DNA from: CAYLPJ01 sp964385465
GTDB lineage: Bacteria; Planctomycetota; Phycisphaerae; SM23-33
Direction: 5' to 3'
Assembly: GCA_964385465.1 (NCBI GenBank)
Contig: CAYLPJ010000021.1
Location: forward strand, 1 to 64,000
Length of the DNA stretch: 64,000 nucleotides
Below the pieces are notes generated by a model. The model did not search any database, was not told the origin of the DNA, and worked only from the letters and a program-made list of their open reading frames with translations. This document shows positions 16,654 to 25,725 of this stretch, piece after piece; within the stretch, counting starts at the first letter, position 1; every line of letters starts with the position of its first letter. The position numbers and the translations under genes are program-made.

Positions 16654-16797
16654 ATGTGGAACCAGATTCAGCAAACGCTCTTTCGCATCCTGCCCGGAAA
16701 CACCATGTACTACGTCGGCATCGGGATCGCCGTTCTCGGCATCCTTGTCGGCGGGTGGGTCTGGCTGAGGAAGAACAAGGCCGGCGGCAGCGCCTGA
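16654..16797 (+). CDS. Small 47-residue single-pass membrane protein
   Basis: The ATG at 16654 is preceded at the right distance (six bases) by GGAGG. It encodes MWNQIQQTLFRIL, then a hydrophobic helix (TMYYVGIGIAVLGILVGGWVW) and a positive tail ending LRKNKAGGSA. The Gly-spaced helix and basic tail predict a single-pass inner-membrane protein with the C-terminus in the cytoplasm. I do not recognise a family. The strong ribosome site and membrane design support a real gene despite its size. It stands alone between csp and a convergent protease gene. Confidence 0.6.
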   Translation: MWNQIQQTLFRILPGNTMYYVGIGIAVLGILVGGWVWLRKNKAGGSA

Positions 16798-16831
16798 GCC
16801 GCGGGCGCGGTGTCCGGCCGGGCGTCGGGCG

Positions 16832-17584
16832 CTATCGCGACACTCCCCATACGCTCTCGATTACGGCGACCATGTTCGGGTCGTGGCGCTTCAGTTCCGC
16901 GCGCACGAACGGGTAGATGTCGTTCGTGCCGAAGTACGCCTCCGTCGTCTCGGCGAAGTACTCCTTGTGGTTCGTCATCGCGTAGTGCCTGCCCTCGCGA
17001 CCGTTCCAGATGAGCACCTTCTCGTAATCCCCGGCCTTGCCGGCCCGCTTGTAGGCGGCCTTGATGCCGGCATGGTCCCAGCCGAGGACCTGGTCGTGGT
17101 AGGCGTGGGTCAGTTCGTGGAGGATCAGCCACGGCTGATGGCGCGTGTGGCTGAGGAACGTCTTTGCCCGGCCGAGCTCGACGCCCTTGGCCTTGTCCGG
17201 GTTGTAGCCGTTGCCCTTGAGCCATTCGCGGGAGGGGTGGTAGCAGGCGTTGTCCTGATGGGGGTTGTCGTGCTCCAGCCAGATGACCACCTTCCGCAGC
17301 TTCGCCACCGCCTTGGCCGGCAGCGTGCGGCGGACGCGATAGAGGTGATTGCTCAACTCGGCCCAGGCGTCTTGGAACAGTTCGCGGCGGGCGTCGGTCA
17401 GCAGGTCCCTGTGGATGCGGACGGTCCAGCCCTCCAGGGCGCGGTCCTCGTAGCCGTCGGTGGGGGTGAAGGTTGCGTTGGCGTCGTCGGTCGGCTTGGC
17501 CGGATGGGTCGCCTCGCCCACCACCAGCGCGGCGCCGCCCGCAAGGGTCAACACGATATACACTGCCAGTCTCGGTGCAGCCAT
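16832..17584 (-). CDS. Secreted zinc metallopeptidase-like protein
   Basis: The 250-residue product starts with a signal peptide (MAAPRLAVYIVLTLAGGAAL). The zinc site HELTH lies at residues 156-160 within WLILHELTHAYHDQV, and a downstream NHKEYFAETTEAYFG could supply the third, glutamate ligand, an arrangement seen in gluzincin-like and lethal-factor-like peptidases. The protein recurs in planctomycetes as a hypothetical, and its substrate is unknown. It lies downstream of repeat copy 2 and is separated by that element from the peptide importer on the same strand. Confidence 0.7.
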   Translation of the reverse strand: MAAPRLAVYIVLTLAGGAALVVGEATHPAKPTDDANATFTPTDGYEDRALEGWTVRIHRDLLTDARRELFQDAWAELSNHLYRVRRTLPAKAVAKLRKVVIWLEHDNPHQDNACYHPSREWLKGNGYNPDKAKGVELGRAKTFLSHTRHQPWLILHELTHAYHDQVLGWDHAGIKAAYKRAGKAGDYEKVLIWNGREGRHYAMTNHKEYFAETTEAYFGTNDIYPFVRAELKRHDPNMVAVIESVWGVSR

Positions 17585-17620
17585 GGTCTTCGCTCCCTTG
17601 CGCCTGCGGGGTCGTCGGCC

Positions 17621-17782
17621 TAAGCGGCCTCAGACAAGTTGTGTTGCGTTCCTGCTGGTCCTCGGCCCGCCCGGCGGCGTTGGCCTGCATCGGCGATGCT
17701 ACGGCCTCGCCTGCTTCGGCCGCCTTGCCGGACGAGCCGCGTCCGGCGCAGGAACCGCAACGAACGTATCTGACACCGCTTA
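17621..17782. repeat. 162-bp palindromic intergenic repeat, copy 2
   Basis: This is the copy with both ends best preserved: it begins TAAGCGG and ends CCGCTTA, with outer arms (about 36 bases, including GTTCCTGC) that pair imperfectly across the whole element and a centre at 17701/17702. The right end read on the minus strand supplies the TAA stop of oppF (17780-17782). The left end faces the start of the zinc peptidase gene. Confidence 0.85.
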
Positions 17783-18817
17783 GACGCCGTAGAGGTGGCA
17801 GGCGACGTGCCGGGCCTCTTCGTACTCTTTCAGCTCGGGCCGCACGGTCGAGCAGGGCTCGATGCACCGGTCGCAGCGGGGGTGGAAAGCGCAGCCGCCG
17901 GGCAGATCGGCCGGGTCGGCGACCTCCCCGCCGAGGCGGAAGTCCATCTTGACGTCCGGGTCGGGCATGGGCACGGCGGAGATCAGCGCCTTCGTGTACG
18001 GGTGCCGGGGATCCTCGAAGATGTGCTTTGTACAGGCCAGTTCCACGATCCGCCCGGCGTACATGACGGCGACACGGTCGGAGATGTGACGGACCACGCT
18101 GAGGTCGTGGGCGACAAAGATATATGTCAGGTCCAACTCCTCCTGGAGTTCGGCAAGGAGGTTGATTACCTGGGCCTGGACGGAGACATCGAGGGCGCTG
18201 ACGGCCTCGTCGGCGATGACCAGGCTGGGCCGCATGATCAGGGCCCTGGCGATGCCGATGCGCTGCCTCTGCCCTCCGGAGAACTCGTGGGGGTAGCGGC
18301 GCATGTGCTCGGGCTTGAGGCCGACCATGCGGAGCATCTCGCCGACGCGGTCGGTGCGGTCCGAGCCGGTCGCGATGCGGTGGATGGTCAGCGGCTCGCC
18401 GACGATCTGCTCGATGGTCATCCGGGGGTTCAGCGAGCTGAACGGGTCCTGGAAGATCATCTGCATCTGCGTGCGGAGCGGCTTGAGCTCCTTGTCGCTG
18501 AGCCCGGCGAGATCCACGGACCGGCCGTTGGTGCGGAAGTGCACCTCGCCGGCGGTGGGGCGGAGGGCGCGGAGGATCGTCCGGGCGCAGGTGGTCTTTC
18601 CGCAGCCGCTCTCGCCGACGAGCCCGAGCGTCTGGCCGGGCATGAGGTCGAAGCTGACGTCCTCGACGGCCCGGACGTTGCCGACCTGTCGCCGCAGGAA
18701 CCCCTTGCTGCGGACGGGGAAGAACTTGCAGAGCCCGCGCACGCTCAGCAGCGGCGTCGGGGCGGGCCCGGCGGCGGTGGCGGGGGGCGGCGTGGTGGTC
18801 GTGGTGTCGGCGGTCAT
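17780..18817 (-). CDS. oppF: Oligopeptide/dipeptide ABC transporter ATP-binding protein (OppF/DppF)
   Basis: The 345-residue product is a complete ATPase: Walker A GESGCGKTT, Q-loop IFQDPFSSLNP, signature FSGGQRQRIGIARAL, Walker B LVIADEAVSALD and H-loop VAHDLS. It ends with the oligopeptide-transporter C-terminal cysteine motif (CAFHPRCDRC). In place of the usual Walker-B DEP it has DEAVSALD, a known OppF variation. It pairs with OppD to energise the importer. Its ATG overlaps the oppD stop (ATGA), so the two are translationally coupled. The start at 18817 fits the overlap; an upstream ATG would lie inside oppD. The stop lies within the palindromic repeat. Confidence 0.93.
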   Translation of the reverse strand: MTADTTTTTPPPATAAGPAPTPLLSVRGLCKFFPVRSKGFLRRQVGNVRAVEDVSFDLMPGQTLGLVGESGCGKTTCARTILRALRPTAGEVHFRTNGRSVDLAGLSDKELKPLRTQMQMIFQDPFSSLNPRMTIEQIVGEPLTIHRIATGSDRTDRVGEMLRMVGLKPEHMRRYPHEFSGGQRQRIGIARALIMRPSLVIADEAVSALDVSVQAQVINLLAELQEELDLTYIFVAHDLSVVRHISDRVAVMYAGRIVELACTKHIFEDPRHPYTKALISAVPMPDPDVKMDFRLGGEVADPADLPGGCAFHPRCDRCIEPCSTVRPELKEYEEARHVACHLYGV

Positions 18818-19845
18818 GGCTTGGCCTCCCCGCGGAGGATCTCCTCGGCCCGCAGGCACGCGGTGCGGCGTCCGTCGGGCATGGGCTCCATCGCCGGCGG
18901 GCCGCCGACGTCGCAGCGGCCTCGCTGGGCATAGGGGCAGCGCGGGTGGAACGGGCAGCCGGGGGGCAGCTCGGTCAGCGAGGGCACGCTGCCGCGGATG
19001 CTGGGCAGCCGCTCGCCGTGCATGTGCAGGCTCGGCAGGCTCTCCAGGAGCCCCCGCGTATACGGGTGGCGGGGGTCCTTCATCAGCGAGCGGACGTCGG
19101 CCGTCTCGATGATCCGCCCGAGGTACATCACCACGACATCCTCGGCCGTCTGTGCGACGACGCCGAGGTCGTGGGTGATCAGCAGCACGCTCGTGCCCAG
19201 GTCCCGCTGGAGGTCCTTGATGAGGTTGAGGATCTGCGCCTGGATCGTCACGTCCAGCGCCGTCGTCGGCTCGTCGGCGATCAGCAATTCCGGGTTGCAG
19301 ACCAGGGCCATCGCGATCACCACCCGCTGCCGCATCCCCCCGGACATCTCGTGGGGGTACTGGCTGAGCCGTTGTTCGGCCGCGGGAATGCCGACCTTCG
19401 CCAGCATCTCCGCCGCGCGGGCCTCGGCCTGCTTTCGGGTGACGTCCTGGTGCAGGCGGATGGCCTCGCAGATCTGGTTGCCGATGGTGTGCACCGGGCT
19501 CAGGGCGGTCATGGGCTCCTGGAAGATCATGCTCGCCAGCCCGCCGCGGAGGTGGTAGAGCTGCTCGTCCTTCTCGCCGAGGGCCGTCACGTCGAGGCTC
19601 CCGCCCATGCGCGGGTGCAGCATGACCTGTCCGTCGACGATCTCGCCCGGCGGCTGGATCAGCCGCAGGATCGAGTACGCCGTCACGCTCTTGCCGCAGC
19701 CGCTCTCGCCCACGATCGCGAGGATCCGCCCGCGGGGCATGGTGAACGAGGCCCCGTCCACCGCGCGCACCTCCTGCCCGTCGACGCGGAAGTAGGTCTT
19801 CAGGTCGCGAACGTCGAGCAGGATGTCGCGGTTGTCGTCGCTCAT
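18814..19845 (-). CDS. oppD: Oligopeptide/dipeptide ABC transporter ATP-binding protein (OppD/DppD)
   Basis: The 343-residue product has Walker A GESGCGKSVT, Q-loop MIFQEPMTALSP, signature MSGGMRQRVVIAMAL, Walker B LLIADEPTTALD, H-loop ITHD, and the family's C-terminal cysteine segment PGCPFHPRCPYAQRGRCD. It is the second ATPase of the importer encoded by the operon running from 24333 down to 17780, and starts 19 bases after the oppC stop. Substrate specificity comes from the binding protein, not from this subunit. Confidence 0.94.
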   Translation of the reverse strand: MSDDNRDILLDVRDLKTYFRVDGQEVRAVDGASFTMPRGRILAIVGESGCGKSVTAYSILRLIQPPGEIVDGQVMLHPRMGGSLDVTALGEKDEQLYHLRGGLASMIFQEPMTALSPVHTIGNQICEAIRLHQDVTRKQAEARAAEMLAKVGIPAAEQRLSQYPHEMSGGMRQRVVIAMALVCNPELLIADEPTTALDVTIQAQILNLIKDLQRDLGTSVLLITHDLGVVAQTAEDVVVMYLGRIIETADVRSLMKDPRHPYTRGLLESLPSLHMHGERLPSIRGSVPSLTELPPGCPFHPRCPYAQRGRCDVGGPPAMEPMPDGRRTACLRAEEILRGEAKP

Positions 19846-19864
19846 GTGTCCGGTCGCGTCGGCG

Positions 19865-21004
19865 TCACCTCGCCGAGTACGGGTCGGCCGCGTCGCGCAG
19901 GCCGTCGCCCAGGAAGTTGCAGCTCAGCACGGTCAGGATGATGAAGATCACGGGCATCAGCAGCCAGGGGTAATTGGCGACCACCTGCATGTTCATGCAG
20001 TCCTGGAGCATCACGCCCCAACTGACCACCGGCGGGCGCAGGCCCAGGCCCAGGAAGCTCAGGGACGTCTCGCCGAGTATCATGACCGGCACGCGGAGGG
20101 TCAGGGAGACGATGATGTGGCTGGTGAACCCCGGCAGCAGGTGGCGGAAGATGATGCGGCCGTGCCCGGCGCCCAGGAGGCGAGCGGCGACGGCGTAGTC
20201 CTCCTCCCGGAGGCTCAGCAGCTTGCCCCGGACCACCCGCGCCAGGCCCGTCCAGCCCAGCACGCTCAGCACGACCGTGATCCCGAAGTACACGCGCAGC
20301 GGCGACCAGTCGTCCGGCATCAGCGCCCCCAGCGCCAGCCACAGCGGCAGGCGCGGGAACGAGTTGATGATTTCGATCAGCCGCTGGATGAAGTTGTCCA
20401 CCCCACCCCCGACGTACCCGCTGATCCCGCCGATCGTCACGCCCAGGATGAACGTCACCACGATCGCCACGATGCCGACCGACAGGCTGATCCGCGCGCC
20501 GTAGATGATCCGGGAGAACAGGTCGCGCCCGTACTTGTCGGCCCCGAGGAGGTAGAACGTCGGCGTCATCTTCGCGTCGCCCTCGTAGCGGCCGTGGTCG
20601 ACGCCGAAGAAGTGGGTGGTCATGGGGATCAGCCCGCAGAGGTTGTAGGGCACGCCGCGGACGAGGAAGCCCAGGGGGATGATGTCCTCGGGGTCCTCGA
20701 CGTACGTCTTGCGCAGCGTGATGGGGTCCACCTGGCGTTTCACCGCGTAGACGTGCAGGCCGTGCTCGGTGCTGAACCGCGGCGGCTGAGGCGGGCAGTA
20801 GGCGTGGTCGAGGTCCCGCCACTCGGTGGTGTAGGGGCTGAAGAACCCCGCGAAGGCGGCCAGCGTGTACATCACCGCCAGCACGAACAGGCCGGCGACG
20901 GCGAGCTTGTGGCGGGCGAACCGCCGGCGGATGAGCGCCCACTGGCTCTCGTGTTTGGCCGGGGGCAGCTCGGCCGGCGTCGCTGGCGGGGCCGCGGCGG
21001 TCAT
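19865..21004 (-). CDS. oppC: Oligopeptide/dipeptide ABC transporter permease (OppC/DppC)
   Basis: The 379-residue permease has the N-terminal cytoplasmic arm and first helix (LAVAGLFVLAVMYTLAAFAGFF), a long periplasmic loop of about 110 residues including LLGADKYGRDLFSRIIYGAR, and the cytoplasmic coupling motif EEDYAVAARLLGAGHGRIIFRHLLPG. The loop is longer than in typical DppC (about 300 residues in all), a feature shared with microcin-C/long-peptide importers of the YejE type. Its ATG overlaps the stop of the upstream fusion gene (ATGA at 21001-21004). Confidence 0.92.
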   Translation of the reverse strand: MTAAAPPATPAELPPAKHESQWALIRRRFARHKLAVAGLFVLAVMYTLAAFAGFFSPYTTEWRDLDHAYCPPQPPRFSTEHGLHVYAVKRQVDPITLRKTYVEDPEDIIPLGFLVRGVPYNLCGLIPMTTHFFGVDHGRYEGDAKMTPTFYLLGADKYGRDLFSRIIYGARISLSVGIVAIVVTFILGVTIGGISGYVGGGVDNFIQRLIEIINSFPRLPLWLALGALMPDDWSPLRVYFGITVVLSVLGWTGLARVVRGKLLSLREEDYAVAARLLGAGHGRIIFRHLLPGFTSHIIVSLTLRVPVMILGETSLSFLGLGLRPPVVSWGVMLQDCMNMQVVANYPWLLMPVIFIILTVLSCNFLGDGLRDAADPYSAR

Positions 21005-24000
21005 CGCGCGCTCCCCTCGTAGCGGATTCGCGGGTCGAGCCAGAGCAGCAGCAGGTCGCTGACCAGCGTGCCGACGACGCCGAGGAGGCTGAGCACCATG
21101 AGCATCGAGCCGGCGAGGTACATGTCCTCGGTCATCAGCGCGTCGAGCATCAGCGGCCCGACGGTGGGCAGGCTGAGGACCATGGCGACGATGGCCCCGC
21201 CGCTGACAAGCTGGGGGAAGATGTGCCCGATGCCGGAGATGAACGGGTTGAGCGCCATCCGCACGGGGTACTTCATCAGCAGGCGCGTGGGGCGGACGCC
21301 CTTGGCCCGCGCGGTGGTGACGTAGGGCTTCTTCAGTTCATCCAGCAGGTTGCCCCGCATCACGCGGATCATCCCCGCCGTGCCGCCGACGCCCAGGACG
21401 ATCACCGGCACCCAGATGTGCTCCAGCAGGTCGCGGACCTTCGCCCAGTCCCATTCCGGCTGCGCGCCGTACTGGCTGGAGAACAGCCCCCCGACCTCGA
21501 TGCCGAACCACTCCTTGCTGAGGTACATCAGGATCAGCGCCAGGAGGAACGAGGGCACGCACATGCCGATGAAGCCGACGAACGTGAGGATGTAGTCGCC
21601 CACCGAGTACTGCCGCACCGCCGAGTAGATCCCCGTCGGGATCGCCACCGCCCAGGTGAACAGGATCGTCCCCAGCGAGATCAGCACCGTCAGCGTGATG
21701 CGGTCGCCGACCATCTGGTTCACCGGGCGGTTGGAGGCCATCGACCGGCCCAGGTTGCCCTGGAGCAGCCCGGAGTCCTTCTCGTCGAACGTGACGAACC
21801 ATCCCAGGCCCATCCATTTGACGTAGCGGACGTAGACCGGGATCGGCCGGCCGTCGGGGTACTTCAGGTGGAACGTCTGCTCGAGGTTCTTGATTTCTTC
21901 GATCGCGGCGGTGTCGCCGGACTCCTGGAGCTGCATGATGCGGCTGGTGATGTAGTCTCCGGGCGGCAGTTGGATGATGGTGAAGACGATCACGGAGATG
22001 ATCAGCAGCGTGGGGATCATGATCAGCAGGCGCCGGGCGATGTAGGGATGGCGGACGGCGACCATGAGCACCAGGCAGATGCCGATCAGCAGGAAGCCCC
22101 ACCGGAGAATCGTGCCGACGGGCGTCCGTTCGGCGGCGGCCTTGGCGACCGCGGCGGGGGCATCCGGGGGCAGCGTGACCTCCCGCAGGGAGGCCTTGGC
22201 CTGCTCGATGGCGCCCGGCGTGTCCTGGTTCTCCTCGAAGTAGTACGTCTCGACGCCCGTGTTGCCCGGCGTAAGGAAGTCCCACCCGGCCACGGCGACC
22301 GGCGGGACGTTGCGGAAGCCGTCCTTGACGACCACCAGCGCCGGCGGGGGGGTGCAGATGTTGATGGCCCAGCACTGCTCGGCGGCGGTGGACTGCATCT
22401 TGCGGAACAGGGCCATCTGGGCGTCGAAGTCCCCGGTTCGCAGGAGCTTGTCGTAGAGGATCATGTTGTTCCGCGCCGGGTGGCCGGGCGGCGGCTCGAT
22501 GGCCCCGGGGCGCTCGGCGCGGGGGTCGCCGTAGAGTCCGCCCCGCTGCCACCACCGGGCGTAGCCGATCGCGTAGTTGCTCTCGCCGTTGAGGGGGACG
22601 AAGTAGCGGGGCTCGATGAGCGGGTAGAACTCCCCGTTGCCGCTCCAGACGCTGAAGTCGTGCTGGAAGCTGAACTTCTCGGTGTAGAAGAGCTGCCGCG
22701 AGCGGATGCGGGGCACCACGCGGATGCCCACGTCCGCCCAGTCGTCCACGACGAACTGCGCCGGGCCCGCCGTCGTGAAGCCGCAGAGGTTCAGGTAGAA
22801 CACCATGCGGCTGCCGTCGGGGTACGTGCGGAAGCCCTCGAAGTCCCGCCGCGTCAGGCCCAGCTCGTCCAGCATGGCGTTGGCGCGGTTCGGGTCGTGG
22901 GCGGTGTAGGCGTAGAAGGCCTCGGGGTCGTGGAACCTGCTGGCCGGGCCGGGCATGCACTGCCCCGCCGTCGCATTGCCGCTGTACTCGGCGTCGATGA
23001 TGTCCTGGCGGTCGATCGCCAGCGAGAGCGCCTGGCGGAACCGCTTGTCGGCCAGCAGCTCGGCCCGCTGGAGGCTCACCGGGTCGTCGGGGTCCTTGCG
23101 GCGGTTGAGGTTCACCGAGATCAGGAACTGCGATCGGTCGCCGGGGTACCAGTGCAGCACCTCGTAGCCGCTCCGCTCGCGCTCGCTCATCAGCAGCGTG
23201 TACTGCTCGTAGCGGAGGTGGCGGGCCTGCATGGTCAACTGCCCGTTGGAGGCCGTCACGCCGATCATGTTCGAGCTCTTGACCTCGAAGTGCAGGCGGT
23301 CGACGTACGGGAGCTGGTTGCCCTTGGTGTCCACCATGAAGTAGTACGGGTTGCGGACGAACGTGAACGGCGGGTTGGCCTTGTAGGTGCGGAACACCCA
23401 CGGCCAGAGGCGGGGGCATTCGGGATTCTGCACGGACCGCATCGCGTTGTAGACCGAGCGGTCCGTGTCGAGCTGCCGGGAACGCTTGATCGCTTCGATC
23501 TTCTCCCGGTCGCCCAGTCGCGGGTGGAATTGCTTGAGATAATGCTCCGGGGAGTTCAGCATCCACACGCCCAGGAACGTCGCCAGCTTCGGCAGGAACA
23601 GCCCGTTCGACTTGGGGAAGACGATGCGGAACCTGTACCGCCCGACTTGCTCGACGCGCCCCGGCTCGCCGCCGCTCATCATCAGCGGGGGCACCCCGCC
23701 GGTGTTCAAGTCCGGGTCGTTGGCGTCGCATTCCCACCAGTACAGGATGTCGTCGGCCGTGAAAGGATGCCCGTCCGACCACCGCATGCCCTCGCGGAGC
23801 TCAAAGGTGAACTCGCGGTAGTCGTCGGAGTGCGAGAAGCTCTTGGCCACGTGAGGCACCAGCGGGAAGCCCTGCGGGGACCACCGGAGCAACGTGCAGG
23901 CCCCCATACGCGAGTTCAGGATTCCCAGCGCGTCGTTGTCGGAGTTGCCGACGCGGATCCACGTCCCGCCATACTTGCCGATCCCCTCGACGCCCTCGAC

Positions 24001-24333
24001 CACCGCCGGCTCGCTGCCGACACGCTCGGCTACCGGGGGGAAGGTCCCCTCGGCCACCAGCTCGTCGAGGATCGGGGACTGGCCCTTGGGGTACCACGGG
24101 GCGTTGGGGCCCTCCGAGTAGTCCACCTGCCGATACAGCACCGGCGGATCGTTCGGGTCGATCGGCATCGACCGCGCCCGGCGCACCGCCTCCAGCTCAT
24201 CCTCCGGGGGCTTTGGCGGCCGGGCCGTCATGTCCGGGCGCATCAGCCACGCCATCACCGCGATGACGCCTGCGAACCCCGCGGCCGCGAGCACGTACGC
24301 CAGGGTCGCCAGAATGCCAGTTCGTTTCTTCAT
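21001..24333 (-). CDS. Fusion of extracellular solute-binding protein (family 5) and OppB/DppB-type permease
   Basis: The 1110-residue product joins two importer parts. After a membrane anchor (MKKRTGILATLAYVLAAAGFAGVIAVMAWL), residues about 130-700 form a peptide-binding protein with the family-5 signature YREFTFELREGMRWSDGHPFTADDI and later RFRQALSLAIDRQDII. A second helix (about 738-758, ILRWGFLLIGICLVLMVAV) re-enters the membrane, followed by a complete permease from YIARRLLIMIPTLLIISVIVF to the end, with the coupling motif near residue 1005 (PYVTTARAKGV). In usual importers these are two genes; here the binding domain would be held between two helices on the outer face. It is the first gene of the opp operon. 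A start at 24387 is also open, but the region lacks a signal. Confidence 0.9.
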   Translation of the reverse strand: MKKRTGILATLAYVLAAAGFAGVIAVMAWLMRPDMTARPPKPPEDELEAVRRARSMPIDPNDPPVLYRQVDYSEGPNAPWYPKGQSPILDELVAEGTFPPVAERVGSEPAVVEGVEGIGKYGGTWIRVGNSDNDALGILNSRMGACTLLRWSPQGFPLVPHVAKSFSHSDDYREFTFELREGMRWSDGHPFTADDILYWWECDANDPDLNTGGVPPLMMSGGEPGRVEQVGRYRFRIVFPKSNGLFLPKLATFLGVWMLNSPEHYLKQFHPRLGDREKIEAIKRSRQLDTDRSVYNAMRSVQNPECPRLWPWVFRTYKANPPFTFVRNPYYFMVDTKGNQLPYVDRLHFEVKSSNMIGVTASNGQLTMQARHLRYEQYTLLMSERERSGYEVLHWYPGDRSQFLISVNLNRRKDPDDPVSLQRAELLADKRFRQALSLAIDRQDIIDAEYSGNATAGQCMPGPASRFHDPEAFYAYTAHDPNRANAMLDELGLTRRDFEGFRTYPDGSRMVFYLNLCGFTTAGPAQFVVDDWADVGIRVVPRIRSRQLFYTEKFSFQHDFSVWSGNGEFYPLIEPRYFVPLNGESNYAIGYARWWQRGGLYGDPRAERPGAIEPPPGHPARNNMILYDKLLRTGDFDAQMALFRKMQSTAAEQCWAINICTPPPALVVVKDGFRNVPPVAVAGWDFLTPGNTGVETYYFEENQDTPGAIEQAKASLREVTLPPDAPAAVAKAAAERTPVGTILRWGFLLIGICLVLMVAVRHPYIARRLLIMIPTLLIISVIVFTIIQLPPGDYITSRIMQLQESGDTAAIEEIKNLEQTFHLKYPDGRPIPVYVRYVKWMGLGWFVTFDEKDSGLLQGNLGRSMASNRPVNQMVGDRITLTVLISLGTILFTWAVAIPTGIYSAVRQYSVGDYILTFVGFIGMCVPSFLLALILMYLSKEWFGIEVGGLFSSQYGAQPEWDWAKVRDLLEHIWVPVIVLGVGGTAGMIRVMRGNLLDELKKPYVTTARAKGVRPTRLLMKYPVRMALNPFISGIGHIFPQLVSGGAIVAMVLSLPTVGPLMLDALMTEDMYLAGSMLMVLSLLGVVGTLVSDLLLLWLDPRIRYEGSAR

Positions 24334-24464
24334 CCGTCGTCCGCATCGGGAACCGGGCCGAAGATGATACCAGAGAAACGCCCGCAACGCGCAGACGTTT
24401 CCCCGAGGAGCCGCCAGTCGCTACAATGCCTGCGGTTTCGAGAACCCATGATGAGGATGGATGC

Positions 24465-25691
24465 ATGACAATGCGCTACGCGATCGGCATGGTGACGGCG
24501 CTGGCGGCGGCGCTGACGGCGGCCGGGCAGGAATGGACACGTTTCCGCGGGCCCAACGGCAGCGGGATCGGCAAGGCGGCGGGCCTTCCGGCGACGTGGA
24601 CGGAAGAAGACATCCGCTGGAAGGTGAAGCTGCCGGGGACCGGGCATGGCTCGGCCGTGTTGTGGGGCCAGCGGGTCTACACGGCCGTCTGCGACAACCA
24701 GACCGGCCGGCGGATGCTGTGTTGCCTGGATGCCGGCAACGGCGGGACGGTCTGGACCAAGCTCTTCGGCGGGGGGAAGTTCCACCTGCACCGGGACAAC
24801 AGCTACGCGGTCACCACGCCCACGGTGGACGCCGAGCGGATCGTCGTCGGCTGGGGCTCGCCCCGGCAGGTGCAGGTGGTGTCTCTGGACCATGCGGGCA
24901 ACGAGCAGTGGACGGCGGACCTCGGCCGCCACAAGAGCCAGCACGGCGCCTCGATCACGCCGCTGCTGCACGGCGGGCGGGTGTTCGTTCAGAACGATCA
25001 GCAGGGCGAGAGTTCCATCGCGGCGCTGGACGCCAAGACGGGCAAGGTGCTGTGGAAGGTCCCCCGGGGCAGCGGGAAGACGTCCTACGGCACGCCGTGC
25101 ATCCGCAACGCGCCCGATGGCGCCGAGCAGTTGATCGTCACCAGCAAGACCGACGGCATCACGGCCCTGGACCCCGCCAGCGGGGAGATCCTCTGGCAGG
25201 CCAAGGACGCCCAGCCCGCTCGAACGGTCGGGTCGCCCGTGCTGGCCGGCGAACTGGTCCTCTCCTGCTGCGGGACCGGCAAGCGGGGCATCCGCATGGT
25301 GGCCGTCAGACCCGAAGGCGAGGCCGCGAAGGTCGTGTACGACATGCGCGCCGGCTCGCCCTACGTGCCCACGCCGCTGCTGGTCGACGGAAAGCTGTAC
25401 CTCTTCGGGGACACGGGCACGTTGACGTGTCTGGAAGCCCAGAGCGGAAAGAAGATCTGGCAGGAGAAGGTCAAGGACCGCTTCTACGGCTCGCCGGTGC
25501 TGGCCGACGGGAAGATCTGGTGCATCGCTCGCTCGGGCAAGGTCTACGTCCTGGCCCCGGGCGGGACGTTCGACCTGTTGGCCGTCAACGACCTCGGCGA
25601 AAAGTCCAGCGCCACCCCGGCCGTCGCCCTGGGCAGCCTGTTCCTGCGGACGTACTCGCACGTGATCCGCGTCGGCGGCGAGGCGAAGTAG
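24465..25691 (+). CDS. Secreted PQQ-type quinoprotein-like beta-propeller protein
   Basis: The 408-residue product has a signal peptide (MTMRYAIGMVTALAAALTAAG) after GAGGATGG. Its body is a propeller of PQQ-enzyme repeats: WTRFRGPNGSGIG at the start, AALDAKTGKVLWKVPRGSG, TALDPASGEILWQAKD and CLEAQSGKKIWQEKVKD. Such PQQ-like propellers are abundant in planctomycetes and usually lack the residues of true PQQ dehydrogenases, so binding or scaffold roles are more likely than alcohol oxidation. A TACAAT box (24422-24427) lies about 40 bases upstream. It leads a two-gene unit with the 101-residue gene 34 bases downstream. Confidence 0.85.
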   Translation: MTMRYAIGMVTALAAALTAAGQEWTRFRGPNGSGIGKAAGLPATWTEEDIRWKVKLPGTGHGSAVLWGQRVYTAVCDNQTGRRMLCCLDAGNGGTVWTKLFGGGKFHLHRDNSYAVTTPTVDAERIVVGWGSPRQVQVVSLDHAGNEQWTADLGRHKSQHGASITPLLHGGRVFVQNDQQGESSIAALDAKTGKVLWKVPRGSGKTSYGTPCIRNAPDGAEQLIVTSKTDGITALDPASGEILWQAKDAQPARTVGSPVLAGELVLSCCGTGKRGIRMVAVRPEGEAAKVVYDMRAGSPYVPTPLLVDGKLYLFGDTGTLTCLEAQSGKKIWQEKVKDRFYGSPVLADGKIWCIARSGKVYVLAPGGTFDLLAVNDLGEKSSATPAVALGSLFLRTYSHVIRVGGEAK

Positions 25692-25725
25692 ACCCCGCCG
25701 GCGGCCAACCAAAGGAGCCCGGCCA

